A stretch of 64,000 nucleotides of DNA from AAA164-E04 sp964342825 (GCA_964342825.1 CAYFHO010000003.1:89785-153784), one strand, 5' to 3'; positions 18,262-27,741 are shown, counted from the first letter of the stretch. Numbers and translations are program-made. The notes: generated by a model not told the origin, from the sequence alone.

Positions 18262-19551
18262 ATGTTTTCACAATTGTTTTTGCAAATTGCCCCCAATGTT
18301 TCAGGAACGGAACTGGCCAAATTACTGGGTAAGTCCAAACCCTATGTGGCCCAGCTGAGGACCGGCAAAAGGATTCCCACAGATGAGGATGTCATCCTAC
18401 TGGCTCAAAAGTACGCTCCTCAACAACTCGAGGAGTGGATGCTTTGCGCCTATCTGGATCGACTGGAAAGCAAAGATTTCAAAGATGCCAATTTGAAAAA
18501 ACAGGGAATTTCATCCATCAAAAAGCTACTCAGGCAATGCAAACCCTCCCAAGCCATTCCTGGAAACCGAACGCTTCGCGAGTTTCCTGAAGCATTTTAT
18601 CCCTTGTCAATCATCACCGGCGACAAGCGAGAAACCAGAGGAAAACATATCGGAGCTGGTGATTTCGGAGTTCACATGACCACGACGGCTGACAGTCGAT
18701 GGATCATGAGTCTGGGGCTTGAGAAGGACTCCATCCATTATATTGACAAGGATTTCGTTCTGCAGGAAGAAGAGGAACTGATCCACCGATTTGGAGAAAG
18801 GAATTTACTGGTTATCGGAAGCCCGGCCGTAAATCACCTGGCACGACGTATCAATCGCTCATCGATTTTTCGTTTCAACATTAACCGAGATGTCGATGAG
18901 GGACTTGAGGAAATTATTTCGACCGCAAAAGCAAAATCCAAATCAAAAGACGAGCTAGCCCTTTTTTACCAGGAATCGGCGGAGGATTTAACCAAGTTGA
19001 TGAGGTATCTTTTCGTTGGAGGAATCATCGATCCAACCTATCCAAAGGGCGATTATGTCACCTCCACCTATCATAAGATGCCGGGAAATACTGACATGGA
19101 TTTCGGGGTACTTTCCTTTGCGGCTAATCCATTTTATGCAGCGAAATGTGAAGCAGAAGGAAGGCCCAATGATCACAAGTATGTTTCCGTTTTCGCGGCG
19201 GGCATTCACCACCCAGCGACCGCCCATGCCATCCGTCAACTGGGTAGCTATGGGAAAGAAACAGGTGCCTTTGACCAGCATCCTTATGGTGGCGTCTTCC
19301 GTGTTGAATTGGACCTGCAGCAAACTTTCTTTTCGGATCGTGTCCGTGACGGAGAGTTCTTTTGGGAAGACGACGCAGACGACCAACGAACCCCCATCGA
19401 AGATCAGGGTGAATGCCTGGTTTCCGAACTCGAATATATTGAAAATGAACGCCGCCTGGAAAATCTGAACACGCTTCAATTAAAACCAGAACACGCACTC
19501 GAAGCACGCAAGCTTGTTCAGGCCCTGCAAAGAAATGGAGTTTCCAAATGA
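18262..19551 (+). CDS. HTH protein with unrecognised C-terminal domain, first gene of a nucleotide-sugar operon
   Basis: A soluble 429-residue protein with no signal peptide or membrane helix. Residues about 10-55 (SGTELAKLLGKSKPYVAQLR and the helix after it) form a Cro/CI (XRE) type helix-turn-helix. The remaining ~370 residues are not a family I can name. They contain LLVIGSPAVNHLARRIN near residue 185 and a later stretch VSVFAAGIHHPATAHAIRQL near 315, which look like glycine-turn, ligand-binding elements of an alpha/beta fold. The stop overlaps the GHMP kinase start by four bases (ATGA), so it is co-translated with a sugar kinase and GalU. A sugar- or nucleotide-sensing regulator of this operon is the simplest idea, but it is unproven. 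Confidence 0.7.
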   Translation: MFSQLFLQIAPNVSGTELAKLLGKSKPYVAQLRTGKRIPTDEDVILLAQKYAPQQLEEWMLCAYLDRLESKDFKDANLKKQGISSIKKLLRQCKPSQAIPGNRTLREFPEAFYPLSIITGDKRETRGKHIGAGDFGVHMTTTADSRWIMSLGLEKDSIHYIDKDFVLQEEEELIHRFGERNLLVIGSPAVNHLARRINRSSIFRFNINRDVDEGLEEIISTAKAKSKSKDELALFYQESAEDLTKLMRYLFVGGIIDPTYPKGDYVTSTYHKMPGNTDMDFGVLSFAANPFYAAKCEAEGRPNDHKYVSVFAAGIHHPATAHAIRQLGSYGKETGAFDQHPYGGVFRVELDLQQTFFSDRVRDGEFFWEDDADDQRTPIEDQGECLVSELEYIENERRLENLNTLQLKPEHALEARKLVQALQRNGVSK

Positions 19552-20579
19552 GAAAGCGACACATTAAAACACGATCGTTTCCACGAGTCGGCTTGGTTGG
19601 AAATCCAAGTGATGGATACTTCGGCAGAACCATTGCCTTCACCTTCAAAAATTTTCACTCTGAGATTCTGTTGGGTGAAGACTCCACACGAATCAGCTTT
19701 GTTAATCGTGAATCTGAATTCGATTCTGTTGCAGACTTGTGTGACAACATAAAACTGCACGGCTACTACGGAGGGATTAGGTTGCTGAAAGCTGCCATCA
19801 AACGATTCCACGATCACTGTCGAGACACCGGAATCAATGCTGACTTCAACAAAAAATTTAAAGTCACCTATTTCTCCGACATTCCTCAACAAGTTGGTTT
19901 GGCCGGTTCAAGCGCCATTATTACAGCCACTTTTCGTGCGTTGATGGAATTTTACGAAGTTGAGATCGAGAACCAGATCCTTCCCAATCTCATCAGAGAA
20001 GTGGAAACGCTCGAACTCAAAATCCCGGCAGGTCTGCAGGATCGGGTGGTTCAGGTTTATGATGGTTTAGTCTTCATGGACTTTGACAAGAAGCGCATGG
20101 AGCGTGATCAACATGGTCTCTACGAAACGATCCATGTCAAAAAAATGCCTAACTTCTACATTGCCTACCGAGCGGATCTTTCCGAAGGAACAGAAATCTC
20201 ACATAACCGACTACGCTATAAATACGATGAAGGAGACAAGGACGCTCACGATGCGATGGCTTTCTGGGCAGACTTGACCTTGACTGCCAGGAAGGCATTG
20301 GAGAGCGGTGATTCCGAAACTCTGTTTAAATGTATCAACGACAATTTCGATCAACGAAGAAAGTTGTATGAAAAATTAAAGATCCACATGAAGAAGGAAC
20401 ATCTTCAGATGGTGGAGCTTGCCAGGGAAATGGGTGCCAGCGCCAAATTTGCCGGCTCCGGTGGTGCGATTGTTGGCACCTACCGAAAAGATTCTGATTT
20501 TACAAAACTTAAAAAACATCTCGAGAAACACGACATCAATGTTCTGAAACCATTGTTTAAAGAGGAGGAGTCCATTTGA
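19548..20579 (+). CDS. GHMP kinase, glucuronokinase-like
   Basis: A 343-residue GHMP-family sugar kinase. Motif 1 is in the N terminus near VGLVGNPSDGYFG. Motif 2, the phosphate loop, is VGLAGSSAIITA (GLAGSSA at 117-123). Motif 3 is AKFAGSGGAIVGTY near residue 305. The segment AGLQDRVVQVYDGLVFMDF is reminiscent of plant glucuronokinase, which makes glucuronic acid 1-phosphate. Galactokinase- or heptose-kinase-like alternatives lack this segment, as far as I recall. Directly upstream is the HTH protein and directly downstream a UTP-sugar-1-phosphate uridylyltransferase, so the pair could turn a free uronic acid into UDP-uronic acid. Substrate identity is inference. Confidence 0.8.
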   Translation: MRKRHIKTRSFPRVGLVGNPSDGYFGRTIAFTFKNFHSEILLGEDSTRISFVNRESEFDSVADLCDNIKLHGYYGGIRLLKAAIKRFHDHCRDTGINADFNKKFKVTYFSDIPQQVGLAGSSAIITATFRALMEFYEVEIENQILPNLIREVETLELKIPAGLQDRVVQVYDGLVFMDFDKKRMERDQHGLYETIHVKKMPNFYIAYRADLSEGTEISHNRLRYKYDEGDKDAHDAMAFWADLTLTARKALESGDSETLFKCINDNFDQRRKLYEKLKIHMKKEHLQMVELAREMGASAKFAGSGGAIVGTYRKDSDFTKLKKHLEKHDINVLKPLFKEEESI

Positions 20580-21448
20580 TCAAAAAAGCTGTTATCCCTG
20601 CGGCAGGATTCGGAACGAGATTTTTGCCGGCATCCAAATCTGTTCCCAAGGAAATGATTCCAGTGGTGAACAAGCCCACGATTCAATACGTCGTTGAGGA
20701 AGCGGTCGATGCCGGGATAGAGGATATCCTCATCATCGTCAGCACGGGCAAAGATGCCATCAAGGATCATTTTAAATCAAATGATGAGCTTGAAGCCTTG
20801 TTGGAGAAAAAGGGGAAAACCAAGGAACTGGATTGCATCCAATCTCTTTCGAGAATGGCTCGTATTCAGTATACGAATCAACTTGAGATGAAAGGTCTCG
20901 GTGATGCGGTGCTTTGTGCCAAAGACTTTGCAGGAAGTGATCCAGTTGCCATCCTTCTCGGTGACACCATCATTCGATCCAATTCCGAATTTTCAGCACT
21001 TCAATCCATGGTAAAGATCCACGACACCCATGGAGGATCGGTGATTGCTTTAAGGGAAATGCCCCGGTCCAAGATCAGTCAATATGGCGTCGTATCCGGA
21101 ACCGAAATATCTGAAAGAGTCATCGAAATTGACCATCTCGTTGAGAAACCAGAGCCAGACAAAGCACCCAGTTTGCTGGCGGTTTCCGCACGTTACATCG
21201 TTACTCCAACAATTTTCGAGTTATTGGAAAACACAGATCCAGGTTTTGGTGGGGAAATCCAAATCACAGATGCGCTCAACCAACTGGCTCAGCAGGAACG
21301 CATGTTCGGATTTCAGTTTGATGGTACCAGACTGGACATCGGCAACAAATTAGAATTCATCAAAAGCAATGTCCTGCTTGGTTTGGAACGTCCGGATATC
21401 CGGGAAGACTTACGACAGTTTTTGCTCGATCTGACAAAAAACCATTAA
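20576..21448 (+). CDS. galU: UTP--glucose-1-phosphate uridylyltransferase
   Basis: A 290-residue nucleotidyltransferase that makes UDP-glucose (or another UDP-sugar) from UTP and the sugar 1-phosphate. The N terminus carries PAAGFGTRFLPASKSVPKEM, the GalU signature, followed by VNKPTIQYVVEEA. VEKPEP and the C-terminal GTRLDIGNKLEF are also typical. The start is an uncommon TTG at 20576: it overlaps the GHMP kinase stop (TTGA) and is preceded by a very strong AGAGGAGGAG (20561-20570) at proper spacing, which decides it. The operon context suggests that it may serve the GHMP kinase product, perhaps accepting glucuronate 1-phosphate. Confidence 0.93.
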   Translation: MIKKAVIPAAGFGTRFLPASKSVPKEMIPVVNKPTIQYVVEEAVDAGIEDILIIVSTGKDAIKDHFKSNDELEALLEKKGKTKELDCIQSLSRMARIQYTNQLEMKGLGDAVLCAKDFAGSDPVAILLGDTIIRSNSEFSALQSMVKIHDTHGGSVIALREMPRSKISQYGVVSGTEISERVIEIDHLVEKPEPDKAPSLLAVSARYIVTPTIFELLENTDPGFGGEIQITDALNQLAQQERMFGFQFDGTRLDIGNKLEFIKSNVLLGLERPDIREDLRQFLLDLTKNH

Positions 21449-21516
21449 CCAACTTCATTTCAACCTGTTGGCTGGTACATATGTGACATTTTTGTTACAA
21501 TTGCATGACAGAAATC

Positions 21517-21525
21517 TGGTATATT
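21517..21525 (+). promoter_or_regulatory. Candidate extended -10 promoter before the pseudopilin gene
   Basis: TG-G-TATATT at 21517-21525 is an extended -10 element about 55 bases before the ATG at 21581. A TTGCAT at 21501 is too close to be its -35 box, which suits an extended -10 promoter. Confidence 0.3.
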
Positions 21526-21580
21526 AAGTGAAGTTTCCATATGGTCGTTCCGATCTCAGACAATTGGAACCCTGTTGGAA

Positions 21581-22291
21581 ATGAAAACCAGGCGATATGT
21601 AAATAATCATAAAGGCTTTACACTGATCGAGCTGCTGGTGGTCATAGCGATTATTGCGATTCTCGCTGGCCTTCTTCTTCCTGCCTTGTCTCAGGCAAAA
21701 GGCAAAGCCAAACAGGTGAGATGCGCGAGCAATCTGCGACAGCTCATGCTGGCATTACAAATGTATGCCGACGATCACGATGATCGCATCCCACCTCGAA
21801 TATCTTTTGGTCCCAATTGGATGACGGCTTTGGAAAAATACTATCAGGATCGCAGTCTCATCAGATGTCCAAGTGATGGACCAAAATCGCATCGAAGCTA
21901 TTTAATCAATGGCTTCAACGATTATTTTGCTGTCACACTTTCAAAACCTGAGTTCGAAGAATTCAAAGAATGGCGAGGCTCCCAATACATGAAATTGGTT
22001 TCCATCCAGAATCCCTCCGACACCATCATGTTTGGCGAAAAGAAAGAGAACCGTGAAGATGTCCACATGGATTTCTACCAGGGTGAAGGCAATGATGTCG
22101 AAGCCATTGATCAAAACAAGCACAACAAATCAGGAGAACAGTCCAAAAACGGCGGCTCCAACTTCGCTTTTGTGGATGGAAGTGTCCGTTTGTTAAAGTA
22201 CGGCCAGTCACTGAGTCCGGAGAACCTTTGGGCAGTCACAGCACAATGGCGCAATGCTCCGTCCCCACTGGAAGAATCCGAAACCCCCTAA
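21581..22291 (+). CDS. Type II pseudopilin-like protein (prepilin signal, DUF1559-like)
   Basis: A 236-residue protein with a type IV prepilin leader: GFTLIELLVVIAIIAILAGL, with cleavage expected after the Gly of KGFTLIE and conserved Glu at position +5. The body has NLRQLMLALQMYADDHDDRIPP and ends with SNFAFVDGSVRLLKYG, as in the large verrucomicrobial/planctomycete H-X9-DG family. The usual His of the H-X9-DG motif is replaced by Lys here (KNGGSNFAFVDG). ATG 21581 is preferred over an in-frame TTG six bases upstream. The function of this abundant family is unknown. It heads a group with an EF-hand and a CotH protein. Confidence 0.85.
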   Translation: MKTRRYVNNHKGFTLIELLVVIAIIAILAGLLLPALSQAKGKAKQVRCASNLRQLMLALQMYADDHDDRIPPRISFGPNWMTALEKYYQDRSLIRCPSDGPKSHRSYLINGFNDYFAVTLSKPEFEEFKEWRGSQYMKLVSIQNPSDTIMFGEKKENREDVHMDFYQGEGNDVEAIDQNKHNKSGEQSKNGGSNFAFVDGSVRLLKYGQSLSPENLWAVTAQWRNAPSPLEESETP

Positions 22292-22312
22292 AGCTTCAAT
22301 CAATTTCCGATC

Positions 22313-22924
22313 ATGAAATCATCCATCATTAAGTACCTTCTGATAGCCAACCTCATTCTGTTGTCACATCTGGCCACCGCAGACCCGGGAGATTTTTATA
22401 AGCAGCGACATCAGGAATGGGTATCACAATTTGACACGGACGGAGATGGATTTCTGAACGCGGTTGAGCGCGAAAAAATGCGTTCAACCCCCAAACCCAA
22501 GGGCAGAGGATTTAGGAGAGGCGGAGAGAGAAGGGAAAAGAAAGAAGTCCGAAGAGACATGCCGAAGCATTGGATTGAGAAGTATGACAAAGATGGAGAT
22601 GGAGGGCTTTCTGGTCGGGAATCAGAAAAAGGATACTGGACTGAAAGAAGCCTCTTGTTCAAACGATACGATGTCAACGAAAACGAAAAACTCGACCCAA
22701 AAGAAACCAAGCTTCTAGCCGCAGATATTGAGGCTGGGAAGTTTGAGAGCTGGGATCATTTCGTGGCAACAACCACCCTGAAAGATGCGCAAGGTGAAGA
22801 ACGCAAATCAAACTACAATCTCAGCAGTCGGCAGCGCGAATGGATGAAGTACGATTCGGATGGGGACGGAATCGCAAGCGAACAGGAGATTGCCGCTATC
22901 AGAAATGCTGAAGAGTCATTTTAG
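22313..22924 (+). CDS. Secreted EF-hand calcium-binding protein
   Basis: A 203-residue exported protein with a signal peptide ending near TADPGD. Four EF-hand-type loops are visible: FDTDGDGFLNAVE (about 40), YDKDGDGGLSGRE (about 91), YDVNENEKLDPKE (about 120) and YDSDGDGIASEQE (about 184). A basic, low-complexity stretch (RGFRRGGERREKKE) lies between loops one and two. It sits 21 bases after the pseudopilin and 29 bases before the CotH gene, so the three are probably one transcript. EF-hand proteins next to CotH genes recur in this phylum; the role is unknown. Confidence 0.82.
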   Translation: MKSSIIKYLLIANLILLSHLATADPGDFYKQRHQEWVSQFDTDGDGFLNAVEREKMRSTPKPKGRGFRRGGERREKKEVRRDMPKHWIEKYDKDGDGGLSGRESEKGYWTERSLLFKRYDVNENEKLDPKETKLLAADIEAGKFESWDHFVATTTLKDAQGEERKSNYNLSSRQREWMKYDSDGDGIASEQEIAAIRNAEESF

Positions 22925-22953
22925 TTGAGCAACTCTGCTCCCATTAAATCGCC

Positions 22954-24960
22954 ATGATGATTCCCATTTCAAAGTTCATGCATCCGATGCTAACTGACCG
23001 GGTCAAAGGACTTATTTGTTCACTGTATCTGATTGTTTCATTTTCCAATGCGCTTGCCGCTGACCGGGTAAAATCTGTTAAATGCAGTCAGGAAAGAGGC
23101 TTTTTTGAGGAACCATTTCAGCTTCGTTTAAGAACTTCGACACAAGGGGCACAAATACGCTATACCACCAATGGATCCACTCCCACGGAGAACAATGGCC
23201 AAATATACAAAGCTCCTTTGAGTATTCATCAAACTACTGTCCTTCGAGCCAGAGCGTTCAAGGAGGGTATGAAAGCTTCCAAAATTAAAACCCGTACTTT
23301 CCTTTTTCCCGAGGACATCATTGATCAATCGCCTGATGGAGTCCCTCCGGCAGGTTTCCCTTATCACTGGGGCCGAAATCGCGTGGACTACGGAATGGAT
23401 CCACGTATTGTTCATGATCCCGATTACATGGGAGAAATCATTCAGGGCCTGAAATCCTTACCCGCATATTCCATTGTAACGGATATGAAACACCTGTTCG
23501 ATCCGGAGGAGGGTATCTATGCCAATGCGCAAAATGATGGGCGGGAATGGGAGCGTCCAGCTTCCGTTGAATTGCTGCATTCCGACGGAAGTGATGGATT
23601 TCAAATTGATTGCGGCATTCGTATTCGCGGTGGATTCAGTAGAATGCCCAACAATCCGAAACATGCGTTTCGCTTATTCTTCAGAGGGGAATATGGGGCA
23701 TCCAAATTGAAATATCCTTTGTTTGGTGAAGACGGAGCCGAGGAATTTGACAATTTGGATTTGAGATGTTCTTCGAATTACTCCTGGCATATGGGTGATC
23801 CAAAAGGAGCCATGATACGTGATCAAATTAACCGCGACCTCCAATTGGCCATGGGACAACCCGCGATGCGTGGGGATTTTTGCCACCTGTTTATCAATGG
23901 TCATTACTGGGGATTATACAATTCATGCGAACGACCCAAAGCTGGATACGGTGCCACTTACTTCGAAGGAAAAAAGGATGAATTTGATGCTGTCAAAGTC
24001 AGCAAAGACGAGGGAGGCATCATGGCCACCGATGGCAATCTGGATGCCTGGAGGAGAGTGTATGAAATCGCAAGGTCTGGGTTATCAGATAATGCAGCCT
24101 ACTTTAAGTTACAGGGACGCCATGCCGACGGAAGTCTCGATCCAGCAGGTGAAGTTTTGATCGATGTGGAAAATGTCATCGATTACGCAATGATCATTTT
24201 TTATGGAGGAAATCTGGATGCAGCCATCACATGGTTTGGCGGGGATCGATGGCATAACAACTGGCATGGCATCCGTAACCGAAACGGGAATCAGGGTTTC
24301 AAGTTTTTCATCTGGGATGCAGAGCATACTTTCCTGGTGGACAGTATGAACGAAGGACTTCATGAAGACCGAACAGGACCGTTTCCAGCAGGTCAAGAGT
24401 TTGAATCGAGCAATCCCCAATGGCTCTGGCAGCAATGTTTGGACAATGCTGAGTTTCGCATGCGTGCTGCAGACCGAATACATGAATTGTATTACGGAAA
24501 CGGTCTTCTAACACCGGAAGCAGTCAAAGCCATTGTCACCAAACGCATGCTTGAAATTGAATCAGCTGTGATTTGCGAATCGGCAAGATGGGGTGACTCT
24601 GCCAGAAAAGAAAAGCCTCTCACCAGAAATGATCATTGGCGAAGGGAAATGGATCGTATTCTCAATACCTACATCCCTCAACGCAGCGACATCGTCCTCG
24701 CACAACTTTTCCGCCAAGGCATCCTACCCGATTTTGAACCTGCGATCATAACGAAACGTGGAGGAATGATGACCATGACTGCCGAAAAAGGGACCATTTA
24801 TTACACAATGGATGGAACAGATCCACGCATGATCGGGGGTAGCATTTCTCCAAAAGCAGAAATTTATAAAGAACCCCTCAAAATCAGCCCAGATACTCAA
24901 ATCAAATCCAGAGTTCGCTATCGCAACGAATGGAGTGTACTGGGTCAGTTCACAAATTGA
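22954..24960 (+). CDS. Secreted CotH-family protein kinase-like protein with chitobiase-type C-terminal domains
   Basis: A 668-residue exported protein. A signal peptide runs to about residue 35 (SNALAA). Residues about 45-110 form a chitobiase/beta-hexosaminidase C-terminal-like Ig domain (IRYTTNGSTPTENN, then LRARAFKEG). The CotH core follows, with IRIRGGFSRMPNNPKHAFRL, INGHYWGLYNSCERP and the FFIWDAEHTF segment that holds the metal-binding Asp of CotH kinases. A second chitobiase-like domain closes the protein (YYTMDGTDPRMIGGSI). CotH proteins are atypical kinases that phosphorylate spore-coat or surface proteins; the target here is unknown. ATG 22954 is used, and an internal ATG at 22978 is also possible. 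Confidence 0.88.
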   Translation: MMIPISKFMHPMLTDRVKGLICSLYLIVSFSNALAADRVKSVKCSQERGFFEEPFQLRLRTSTQGAQIRYTTNGSTPTENNGQIYKAPLSIHQTTVLRARAFKEGMKASKIKTRTFLFPEDIIDQSPDGVPPAGFPYHWGRNRVDYGMDPRIVHDPDYMGEIIQGLKSLPAYSIVTDMKHLFDPEEGIYANAQNDGREWERPASVELLHSDGSDGFQIDCGIRIRGGFSRMPNNPKHAFRLFFRGEYGASKLKYPLFGEDGAEEFDNLDLRCSSNYSWHMGDPKGAMIRDQINRDLQLAMGQPAMRGDFCHLFINGHYWGLYNSCERPKAGYGATYFEGKKDEFDAVKVSKDEGGIMATDGNLDAWRRVYEIARSGLSDNAAYFKLQGRHADGSLDPAGEVLIDVENVIDYAMIIFYGGNLDAAITWFGGDRWHNNWHGIRNRNGNQGFKFFIWDAEHTFLVDSMNEGLHEDRTGPFPAGQEFESSNPQWLWQQCLDNAEFRMRAADRIHELYYGNGLLTPEAVKAIVTKRMLEIESAVICESARWGDSARKEKPLTRNDHWRREMDRILNTYIPQRSDIVLAQLFRQGILPDFEPAIITKRGGMMTMTAEKGTIYYTMDGTDPRMIGGSISPKAEIYKEPLKISPDTQIKSRVRYRNEWSVLGQFTN

Positions 24961-27741
24961 TCAGTCAAAAGACTGTCCCAGTGAGCTTTCCCAGGATTGG
25001 AAAGCTTCGAGCATGTGCTTGACCTGATCCTTACGGATGGAAGCCACATCTCGGCTTTCTCTGAAATCATGGTATAGGTTGAATAATTGGTGGGAGCCAT
25101 CGCCCGGGGCAACAAGTTTCCAAGGGCCCGATCTGACTGCGAATTCCTTACCGTCACGCCAAAATAAGGTACGATGCGGTAAAGGTTCACGTCGAAGTAA
25201 ATGATGGGTGATATCAATGCCGTCAAGCCGGGAAACTCGATGATAAGGTTTACCTGTTGCCAGCCGCATGATGGTGGGAAACAAGTCAAAGCCCATGACT
25301 GTTTCTTCACTGACACCGGGTTGGATCCGACCGGGCCAACGTATCATGGCTGGAACTCGATGCCCCCCTTCCCAAAGCGTTCCTTTTTGACCTCGCAAAG
25401 CACCGTTGCTTGAAATGTTTTGGTGCGTCGTACCGTAATCAATATAACCGCCGTTATCGGAAAGGAAGATAACCAGAGTGCGCTCATCCAAATCCATTCG
25501 CTTCAAAGCCTCCATCACTCTTCCTACATTGGTATCCAAGGATTCCACCATGGCTTTGACGTAAGGTGCAATGTTGCTGCGGTCATTAATGATCCCCCAC
25601 TTATCCTCCCAGTAATCAACTCCTTTTTGACGATGAGGAGGATCGTGCGGGCCCTGCCAGGGAAAGTGGATCGCCAGGTGAGGCAGGTAAACAAAGAAGG
25701 GATCTTCCTGATGCGATTCCATAAATTGTATGGCATGTTGAGTCAGAAGATCCGCCGTGTATCCGGTTTCTTCCTGCTTTGATTCCTGATGCCACCAATC
25801 CGGACGCCCCGTTCGATCAATGTGTGAGTGATGATCTCCGTCCCCTGAAGTCAATCCAACAAAGGTATCGAATCCCTGATGTGTGGGGAGGAAGGGAGGT
25901 TGGTACCCAAGGTGCCATTTGCCAAACATGCCTGTCGAATAACCCGCTTCTTTCAACGTTTCAGCCATAGTGTGGGCTTCGAGAGGAAGGCCGGTGTGAT
26001 AATCAGATTTACCGGAAAGCGGCCCTTCAAATTTGACACCAAAGCGCTGTTGATATTGCCCGGTTAATAAAGCGGCACGTGTGGGTGTGCACATGGAACC
26101 GTTGGTGTGAAAATCAGTGAAACGTAAACCTTCCTTTGCCATGCGATCTAAATGAGGGGTTTTATTCTGCTTACTTCCGTAGCAACCCAAATCGCCGTAT
26201 CCAAGGTCGTCAGCAAGTATCAACACAATGTTGGGTCTTTTGTGAGTTTGAATGGAATCCGATTGATCCTTGACTCGAACTTTAAGAGGATATGTTGCAG
26301 CCAATTCATTGCTCATTTGTTTTATTAAAGCTGAGTGCTTTGGTTCTCCTGAAACATTACGATTTTCATTAGGATCTGATCGGTGATCATAAAGTTCGCG
26401 GGCAAGAATCTTTGCGGTGTCAAAGGATCGCCATTCCGTGTAACGCCAACGTTCTGTTCGCATGGAATACCCCATCGCACGAGGTTGGGTTCCAGAAGGT
26501 GGATAAGCGGGCCGAGGATGCTGGGTAAAGGCGGCCGGTTTGACAGAAGCATTTTCATTTTTCAACACAGGAGTCAGAGTCGTTCCCTCCAAGACATGAT
26601 CCGGTGCGGGTATATCACAAAGATCAATCAAGGTGGGATATAGATCAATGAGTTCCACCAGCGCCTTGGAGGATTGTTCACCACGACGAAAACCGGGAGC
26701 GGAAATCAACATGGGAACCCGAGCATCCAATTCAAAGTTGGAGGTCTTGGCCCAGAGTCCATGTTCACTTAAATGAAATCCGTGATCAGACCAGAAAACA
26801 ATCACCGTATTCTTTCTTAAATCCAGCCGATCAAGTTCGTCCAATACCTTGCCAATCTGGGCATCGACATAACTGATCGCTGCATAATATCCATGTCGCA
26901 AAGCTTTGACCTGATCCAGAGACAAGCCTTCGGGAAAACCACGCATCATTTCACGGCTGTCATGCAATGCCAAGGTGGGCACATTCGCAGGTGGTTGACG
27001 GTCTTTGGGCAAGTCAATGGCATCCCGATCATACAGGTCCCAATACTTTTTAGGTGCATTAAAGGGAAGATGAGGTTTCCAAAATCCAACGGCCAGAAAG
27101 AAGGAGTCATCCTTGAGTCTCCTCAAGGCCTTCACTGCTTCCGCTGCGATTCGCCCATCGAAGTAGGCTTTATCCGGCACATCGCGCATTTCGGAGCGAG
27201 CCAGGTTCGATAGATCAGGAGGTAAATCTCCGTCAACGAAAACCGTATCGGAACCATGCGCTGCATAGTGCATACGTGCCGGAACACTCCAGGAAAGAGG
27301 ATCACCTTTGAAATTGTCCTGCCTCCAGTTATGAAAAATTTTTCCAATTCCTTCAGTGTGATAGCCATTTTGTTTGAAGAGCTGGGGCAGAGTCATGAGG
27401 TCTGGAAAACGCTCGCGGAAGTGTGTGGGGAGGTCGGTGATACCCAAAGTCTCCGGTCGTAATCCAGTCAACAATGAAGCACGGGAAGGATTGCAAACAG
27501 CCTGCTGACAATAGGCCCTCTCAAACCGCATCGATGTCTCAGCCAGTCGATCCAAATGAGGTGAGCGAACCAGGGGATGACCATAACATCCCAGATCAGT
27601 CCGCATATCATCGACAGCAATAAACAGGACATTTGGACGATCTGCTGAAAATGCCGAATAGGCCAATACAAACCCATTCAACAAAAATCCCGCAAACACT
27701 TTAATGCAGGTAGAAAGCCTGTCTGGAAAAATGTTCATCAT
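24961..27741 (-). CDS. Secreted tandem double sulfatase (two S1-type sulfatase domains fused)
   Basis: A 926-residue protein made of two complete formylglycine sulfatases. Domain 1 (about 30-480) follows a signal peptide. It starts RPNVLFIAVDDMRTDLGCYG, has active site VCNPSRASLLTG and resembles iduronate-2-sulfatase-like enzymes (DHGFHLSEHG). Domain 2 (about 500-926) starts KRPNIVLILADDLGYGDLGC, has active site MCTPTRAALLTG and LSDNGGYIDYG, and resembles GalNAc-6-sulfatase/arylsulfatase-A types. No stop or start signal interrupts the junction near residue 490, and domain 2 has no signal peptide of its own. Both active-site cysteines are intact, so both may be active on one sulfated glycan. 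It converges on the CotH gene with no gap. Confidence 0.92.
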   Translation of the reverse strand: MMNIFPDRLSTCIKVFAGFLLNGFVLAYSAFSADRPNVLFIAVDDMRTDLGCYGHPLVRSPHLDRLAETSMRFERAYCQQAVCNPSRASLLTGLRPETLGITDLPTHFRERFPDLMTLPQLFKQNGYHTEGIGKIFHNWRQDNFKGDPLSWSVPARMHYAAHGSDTVFVDGDLPPDLSNLARSEMRDVPDKAYFDGRIAAEAVKALRRLKDDSFFLAVGFWKPHLPFNAPKKYWDLYDRDAIDLPKDRQPPANVPTLALHDSREMMRGFPEGLSLDQVKALRHGYYAAISYVDAQIGKVLDELDRLDLRKNTVIVFWSDHGFHLSEHGLWAKTSNFELDARVPMLISAPGFRRGEQSSKALVELIDLYPTLIDLCDIPAPDHVLEGTTLTPVLKNENASVKPAAFTQHPRPAYPPSGTQPRAMGYSMRTERWRYTEWRSFDTAKILARELYDHRSDPNENRNVSGEPKHSALIKQMSNELAATYPLKVRVKDQSDSIQTHKRPNIVLILADDLGYGDLGCYGSKQNKTPHLDRMAKEGLRFTDFHTNGSMCTPTRAALLTGQYQQRFGVKFEGPLSGKSDYHTGLPLEAHTMAETLKEAGYSTGMFGKWHLGYQPPFLPTHQGFDTFVGLTSGDGDHHSHIDRTGRPDWWHQESKQEETGYTADLLTQHAIQFMESHQEDPFFVYLPHLAIHFPWQGPHDPPHRQKGVDYWEDKWGIINDRSNIAPYVKAMVESLDTNVGRVMEALKRMDLDERTLVIFLSDNGGYIDYGTTHQNISSNGALRGQKGTLWEGGHRVPAMIRWPGRIQPGVSEETVMGFDLFPTIMRLATGKPYHRVSRLDGIDITHHLLRREPLPHRTLFWRDGKEFAVRSGPWKLVAPGDGSHQLFNLYHDFRESRDVASIRKDQVKHMLEAFQSWESSLGQSFD

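Noticed and set aside
26200..26300. Possible frameshift or missed gene boundary between the two sulfatase halves
   Set aside because: The frame is continuous, with a plausible linker and no start or ribosome-binding site for a separate second gene.
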